Below, piece by piece: positions 60,180 to 64,000 of a stretch of 64,000 bases of DNA. The stretch covers positions 19,222,846 to 19,286,845 of the forward strand of contig NC_088779.1 of the NCBI RefSeq assembly GCF_954871325.1, in the 5' to 3' direction. The notes below the pieces were generated by a model. That model saw nothing but the letters and a program-made list of their open reading frames with translations, ran no database searches and was not told where the DNA came from. The DNA comes from Gordionus sp. m RMFG-2023. Taxonomy: Eukaryota; Nematomorpha; Gordioida; Chordodea; Parachordodidae. The translations under genes and the position numbers were made by a program. Each line of letters starts with the position of its first letter. Positions within the stretch are counted from its first letter, which is position 1.

Positions 60180-60470
60180 ATCAACATTAAAACACTCATT
60201 ATCATCACCGGATTTATCATTAACATTACAATACTTATTATTACTTGAACTAAAATTATCAACATTAGAAAAATTATTATCATTACCAAATTTATCATTA
60301 TAATTAAAATATTTATTCTTACCTGAATTAAAATTATCAACCTTAGAAAAATTATTATCATTACAAAATTTATCATTAAAATTAAAATATTTATTCTTAC
60401 CTGAATTAAAATTATCAACCTTAGAAAAATTATTATCATTACAAAATTTATCATTAAAATTAAAATATTT
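60180..60470 (-). repeat. ~75-bp tandem repeat in the Gag-protease spacer
   Basis: Four copies in the same frame give an asparagine-rich unit of about 25 residues (DKFCNDNNFSKVDNF, then NSGKNKYFN). Repeat length is close to a multiple of three, so the frame is kept from copy to copy. Confidence 0.85.
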
Positions 60471-61130
60471 CTCTCTTAGTCATTTATTGCTAGTTTTTTT
60501 GTGTGTGTCCTTCTTGGGCACAATTATTGCACCTTACAATTGAATTGTTTACTCTGCAACTTATAGCCACATGGCCATTCTTGCCACACTTAGCGCATCT
60601 TAGATTCTTCGTTATCTCACACTGGCGCGACATGTGGCCCGGTGACCACAACTATAGCAAATGATCTGTCTGTAATTATCCGTTCGTATGAAGTTGTTTA
60701 TATTTCTTTTCTTATCTTCCTCTCTTAATATATTCTTAATATTTTCTAACTCTTTAATCTCTATCTTGTAAGTCGTATTTCTTCCTATAATTAAACCTAA
60801 CGTGAAACTTAAAATTAGCAACAAAAATATAATTATACTTATATTTTCAAGTATTAAACTTAATAAATTTATTTGCGTAATATACATTAAAGTGTACTCA
60901 ATAACCACTTGATTAAAATAATTTTAACTAATCTTAAACAATTAAATAAATATAAACATACGAATAAAACCAATACAATGATCCAAAATTTATATAACAT
61001 CAATAAGAAAACCGAAATTATCAAAAAATTTATATATATTTATTTTATCTTTTTTTTTACCTAGTTCCAATGTATAATTAGACTTACCTTCGATCTTCTA
61101 AAGCCTGGATCAATCACTGTAAGGCACCAC

Positions 61131-61498
61131 TGTACCAATATGGGCTTGATATTTATATTGCTGAGGCTAGTGGGAGAGACTGAACATAATGCAATATATA
61201 TAATTTATTGAATTTGGTGATCTTACTTAATACCCTAAAATGATTCTCTTTTATTTTAAATCTTTTTATTTTATTCCACTTTTAATATTCCAAAAAATTA
61301 TAATTTCGTAAAATTTCATAACAAAAATAAGTAATGAAAAATTATGTATTTCTTTTTCAACTATAATCTAAAATATTCATATTCATAGACATTTTTAAAA
61401 TAATTATATTTATTTGCATACGATGAAAGTTCATTTATATAAATTTGAATACCACCCAATTAAGAAGGGCTCAACTAAATATATATTTGCATACAACA
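61131..61498 (-). repeat. LTR of the Ty3 element (5' in element orientation)
   Basis: 368 bp with the same ends as the partner LTR. Directly inside it, in element orientation, lies TGGTGCCTTACAGTGATTG, which opens with the TGG expected of a tRNA primer-binding site. I could not assign the tRNA. Confidence 0.92.
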
Positions 61499-62498
61499 AT
61501 ACTTATATAATATTACGTGCAGATTACAAACCGAAAATCGTAACGCAGGTTTTTTTAGCATAGTTTCATTAAGTGAAATAATTTCAGAACTATCACTATC
61601 ATTTACTATTAAATGTGTTTCAATTTCACTTCTAAAAAGTAACGCCAAGTTTAAAGTAGGCCCTTTCTGTACTGAAAGAAATTCGACAGTTTCTTTAAAT
61701 TTTGAAAGAAATGCTAATAGTTCTTCTACCAGATCAGATTCATAATTTGAGAAGGTGCTTCCCAATTCTTTTCAAAACATTATTAATTAAATTTTTATTT
61801 AATCCAGATATGCTTTCTAGCATAATTAATATACTATGCCAATGTGTTGGGACATTTAATTTTAAGGTTTTCATATGCGTGGAATTATTGTTATTATTAT
61901 CATTGAAATTGCCAATTTGAAAACGGGTACCCGGGTATGGATCAATGCTGTCAAGATCTAACATGTCTGATGTTAAATCTATTGTACTTAGACATTTTCT
62001 TTGATATTTCTTGAATTCAAATTCAACCTTTGCAGTTTTATATCTTAAAGCAGTATTAATTTCTCTAATTTTTTTGCAAAAAATTTCTAGACTATGGATT
62101 TTTAATTATCCAGAGTTAGGATACTAAAATTATTTAAAGAATTATTAAATGTAGATGCATCCATTTTAAAAATATGTAAAATTATGGTAACTTTTGGAAT
62201 TTTAGATTTTTGATTGGTTGAATTCTATAATGCATTTTAAATATGATTTTAAAATAGTAGAAAATAAAAATTCATCAAAATCCTGATTGACATTAAAAAA
62301 TTACAAGAGTGATGTTGACCAATTTTTTAGAATAAAAAAGTATAAAATATGAAAGAAATTTCTGCGCCGGCCGTGCGCCGCCGACATGAAAATCGGCGGC
62401 GCACCAGCGTGATTTTCTTAAACAGCGGCGTTTTCGGCGTAACCAAAAAAGGTCGGCGACCGGCCAACGGCCAGCCGGCGCATAGGTCTAGATATACC

Positions 62499-63650
62499 CT
62501 CATTATTTTTTATTTTTTACATGTGATGAGATAACGTTGGTTCAATTAATGTTTTAAAAAATATGTTAGCGTCAATATGTTTTTTCATGCAATGTGTTAT
62601 TTTTCCAACTTTAAATCCTTCTTTGAGCAGGTTTTTAAATATTATTTAAAATTTGATTTTATGTATTCCATCATGTTTGGAATTTCAAACAATTTTCACA
62701 TGAACTTTGAAAAATCTTAGAAAATAATATTGATTATCTAAGAATTATTATTAAGGATTTTTTTTCCGGGGAATTATTTTCCACTTACCTTTTATTTTTA
62801 TTATCTACAGGGAAAAGACTAAATAAAAGGGAAATTTGTATATAATATTTATGTAATGCGTTACACTTTCGGGCGAATATCGCGTTACTTTTTTTTGCAA
62901 GATAATAGGGACACGTTCCTTTTTCAAACGTAGTGAGTATCGCTTTTCTTTTCTGAGGTAATGTTTACAGCACTAATAATAACTAATTATCTGAAATATA
63001 TCTAATATGCTAAAAAATCATTATAAAATTTTATATCATATTTATAAGCTATAATTATTTTATTTGTTAGCTTCTAATAATCATTTAAAATTCCCTCCTG
63101 AGGTTTGGTTATTTTAATCTATTTGAATTCAATCATATATGGGGATATTGCAAGTTTCTTTGTATTTCTGCACTGTTCTAAAATTGTTCTAGGAATATTA
63201 CATTTAATCGATACTAATAATGTAAAATTTTTATTAATGATTATATCATCAATTACCAATTGAGTTTGTTCATCCTTTGCATTTTGACAAATAGGAATTT
63301 ATAAATATAGACCAATCAACACTTGGCTAGACAATACTCACCTGTCTATTATTATTACATGCCTTTATATGTATTTTAATAAAACTTATAGGCTTTAATT
63401 TTTTGTTTGAATAGTCATGTTTAGGGGTAAATTTTCTCACCAAACAAAAACGTGTTTAACGTGATTTTTCTTTTTGTATTTTTTTATATGGTTTTAATTT
63501 TTATTATCAATATAAGATATAATAATTTAAATTTTCATTATAATAAATTTTAATATATTTAAAAATGTTTGAAAAATATATAATAATACTATCTAAAAAA
63601 AAGAACGGAGATGGTGTGACGCAGGGAAACAAAAATGAAAAAGGAACGTA
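62499..63650. other. No gene recognised
   Basis: AT-rich sequence without a recognisable exon, repeat pair or transposon motif on either strand. Confidence 0.3.
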
Positions 63651-63658
63651 AGCGTTGT

Positions 63659-64000
63659 CTATGATAGCTCTTTGGCTAGAAGGCTACCATTGAAACTGAT
63701 ATAATTAGCTTTGTGAATCGCTATGGATAATCGTTGACGAAGAAAAAAACCCTCTCGAGGTTCTTCTGAGAGTTTGCTGATTTGTGATCCTAAGTTTTTG
63801 AAAAATGCTAAGGCGAGTTTGCCGAAGGTGCCAAAGTGGTTGATATGATTGGGATGAAGCAATGATCGTTTATTATTTCTGTGTATTTAGAAATTTTAAG
63901 TTGTTCCTTCTGGTCAAGGATGTTGATGGCGTGGTTGGATGGGGCCATGGGGTCAATACAGGAATAGTCCCATACCAAAAGTTGGCCTCTCCTTCATGGG
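63659..64000 (-). pseudogene. C-terminal tail of a retroelement-like reverse-transcriptase protein, partial
   Basis: On the minus strand, DQKEQLKISKYTEII (about 63935-63890) is followed by FGTFGKLALAFFKNLGSQIS and FFLRQRLSIAIHKANYISF (63835-63690). This pattern (a KY helix, then a G-T-F-G motif, then Q-R-L/I-S-I-A-I-x-x-x-N) is one I associate with the extreme C-terminus of many animal non-LTR-type reverse-transcriptase proteins, recalled from memory rather than searched. The stretch is clearly less AT-rich than its surroundings. The reading is broken here, and the rest of the element lies beyond the window. Confidence 0.55.

Larger units (their letters stand above)
55627..61498 (-). mobile_element. 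Ty3-type LTR element, young-looking but broken
   Basis: A 5-bp duplication ATACT (55622-55626 and 61499-61503) flanks two LTRs (55627-55960 and 61131-61498). In element orientation it runs from the right LTR to the left LTR. Parts in order: Gag remnants with zinc knuckles (about 60650-60500), a repeat-rich spacer (60470-60180), aspartic protease with LLDTGAEISL (60042-59770), reverse transcriptase (59727-58651), RNase H (58527-57925), integrase with zinc-binding and DDE regions (57912-57178) and a C-terminal tail (57152-56913), then a non-coding tandem repeat and the tract GGGTGGAGG next to the left LTR. The LTRs differ by only a few substitutions and short indels plus one 34-bp segment, so insertion is recent. 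It carries several disruptions and is not intact. Confidence 0.92.
54850..62490 (-). mobile_element. hAT transposon copy 3 with GC-rich ends, split by Ty3 element
   Basis: An 8-bp duplication GATATACC (54842-54849 and 62491-62498) brackets ends related to the 30176 family: right end TAGACCTATGCGCCGGCTGG (minus strand), left end worn to TCTGTGCGCCG. Both termini are GC islands of CGCCGGCG-type words (54855-54965 and 62360-62488). Minus-strand remnants include LDLDSIDPYPGTRFQ, THWHSILIMLESISG and NNVLKRIGKHLLKL (61964-61740), the continuation VEFLSVQKGPTLNLALLFR (61765-61475), then on the other side of the Ty3 insertion further coding sequence (55554-55360) and a dimerisation-type stretch near 55220-55160 (TSERVFSATV-like). 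It is broken by several frame changes. Confidence 0.88.

Noticed and set aside
60612-60908. Minus-strand frame with a strongly hydrophobic segment (IIIFLLLILSFTLGLII) as a host membrane protein
   Set aside because: It lies between the 5' LTR and the zinc knuckles of the Ty3 element and runs into a CYSCGHRATC knuckle, so it belongs to that element.

Overview
This is nuclear DNA from an intron-containing, very AT-rich eukaryote, most likely an invertebrate animal. The evidence is one spliced gene with GT-AG introns and an animal-type ribophorin II product, surrounded by animal-type transposons (hAT, PIF/Harbinger, Ty3 LTR elements). I cannot place it in a phylum. No bacterial operon, rRNA, tRNA or CRISPR array was recognised.

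The one host gene recognised with confidence is RPN2 (ribophorin II, a subunit of the oligosaccharyltransferase that N-glycosylates proteins in the ER). It lies on the minus strand from the ATG at 38926 to the stop at 16547. I could trace 14 exons whose phases all join, giving a 676-residue protein that runs from signal peptide to C-terminal membrane segments. The seven 5' exons are separated by introns of only 39-50 bp, and the six 3' exons by introns of 65-417 bp. Introns 7 (8.5 kb) and 8 (10.6 kb) are inflated by transposons, so the gene spans 22 kb for a 2 kb message.

Layout. 1-2083: nothing recognised. 2092-4953: two decayed hAT transposons with target-site duplications. 4983-12147: a mosaic of two different broken Ty3-type LTR elements with three LTR-like blocks. 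12761-14124: a foldback hAT-like element. 14808-15375: a tandem repeat of about 145 bp. 16547-38926: RPN2. Its intron 8 carries a PIF/Harbinger transposon (MADF-BESS gene plus HARBI1-like transposase) split by a 4.8 kb foldback element, which itself holds a 533 bp Mutator-like MITE. Its intron 7 carries two oppositely oriented copies of one hAT family, a BED-finger MITE and an unidentified open stretch that may be a captured gene fragment. 39944-49610: a four-element nest, in which a hAT-type element holds a non-autonomous LTR element whose one LTR holds a ZMYM-type hAT and whose interior holds another hAT. 49887-54841: nothing recognised. 54850-62490: a third copy of the RPN2-intron hAT family, split by a young-looking Ty3 element (55627-61498). 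63659-64000: the C-terminal tail of a retroelement-like protein running off the window.

The recurring theme is hAT-type elements. Eight-base target duplications can be read directly for most of them. A group of them, autonomous relics, small MITEs and one foldback, share ends close to CAGTGTTGTTAA. Two otherwise different foldback elements are built from the same internal unit containing the 12-bp palindrome TGACAATTGTCA, repeated about 24 times in the larger one. These arrays are the least explained structure in the window.
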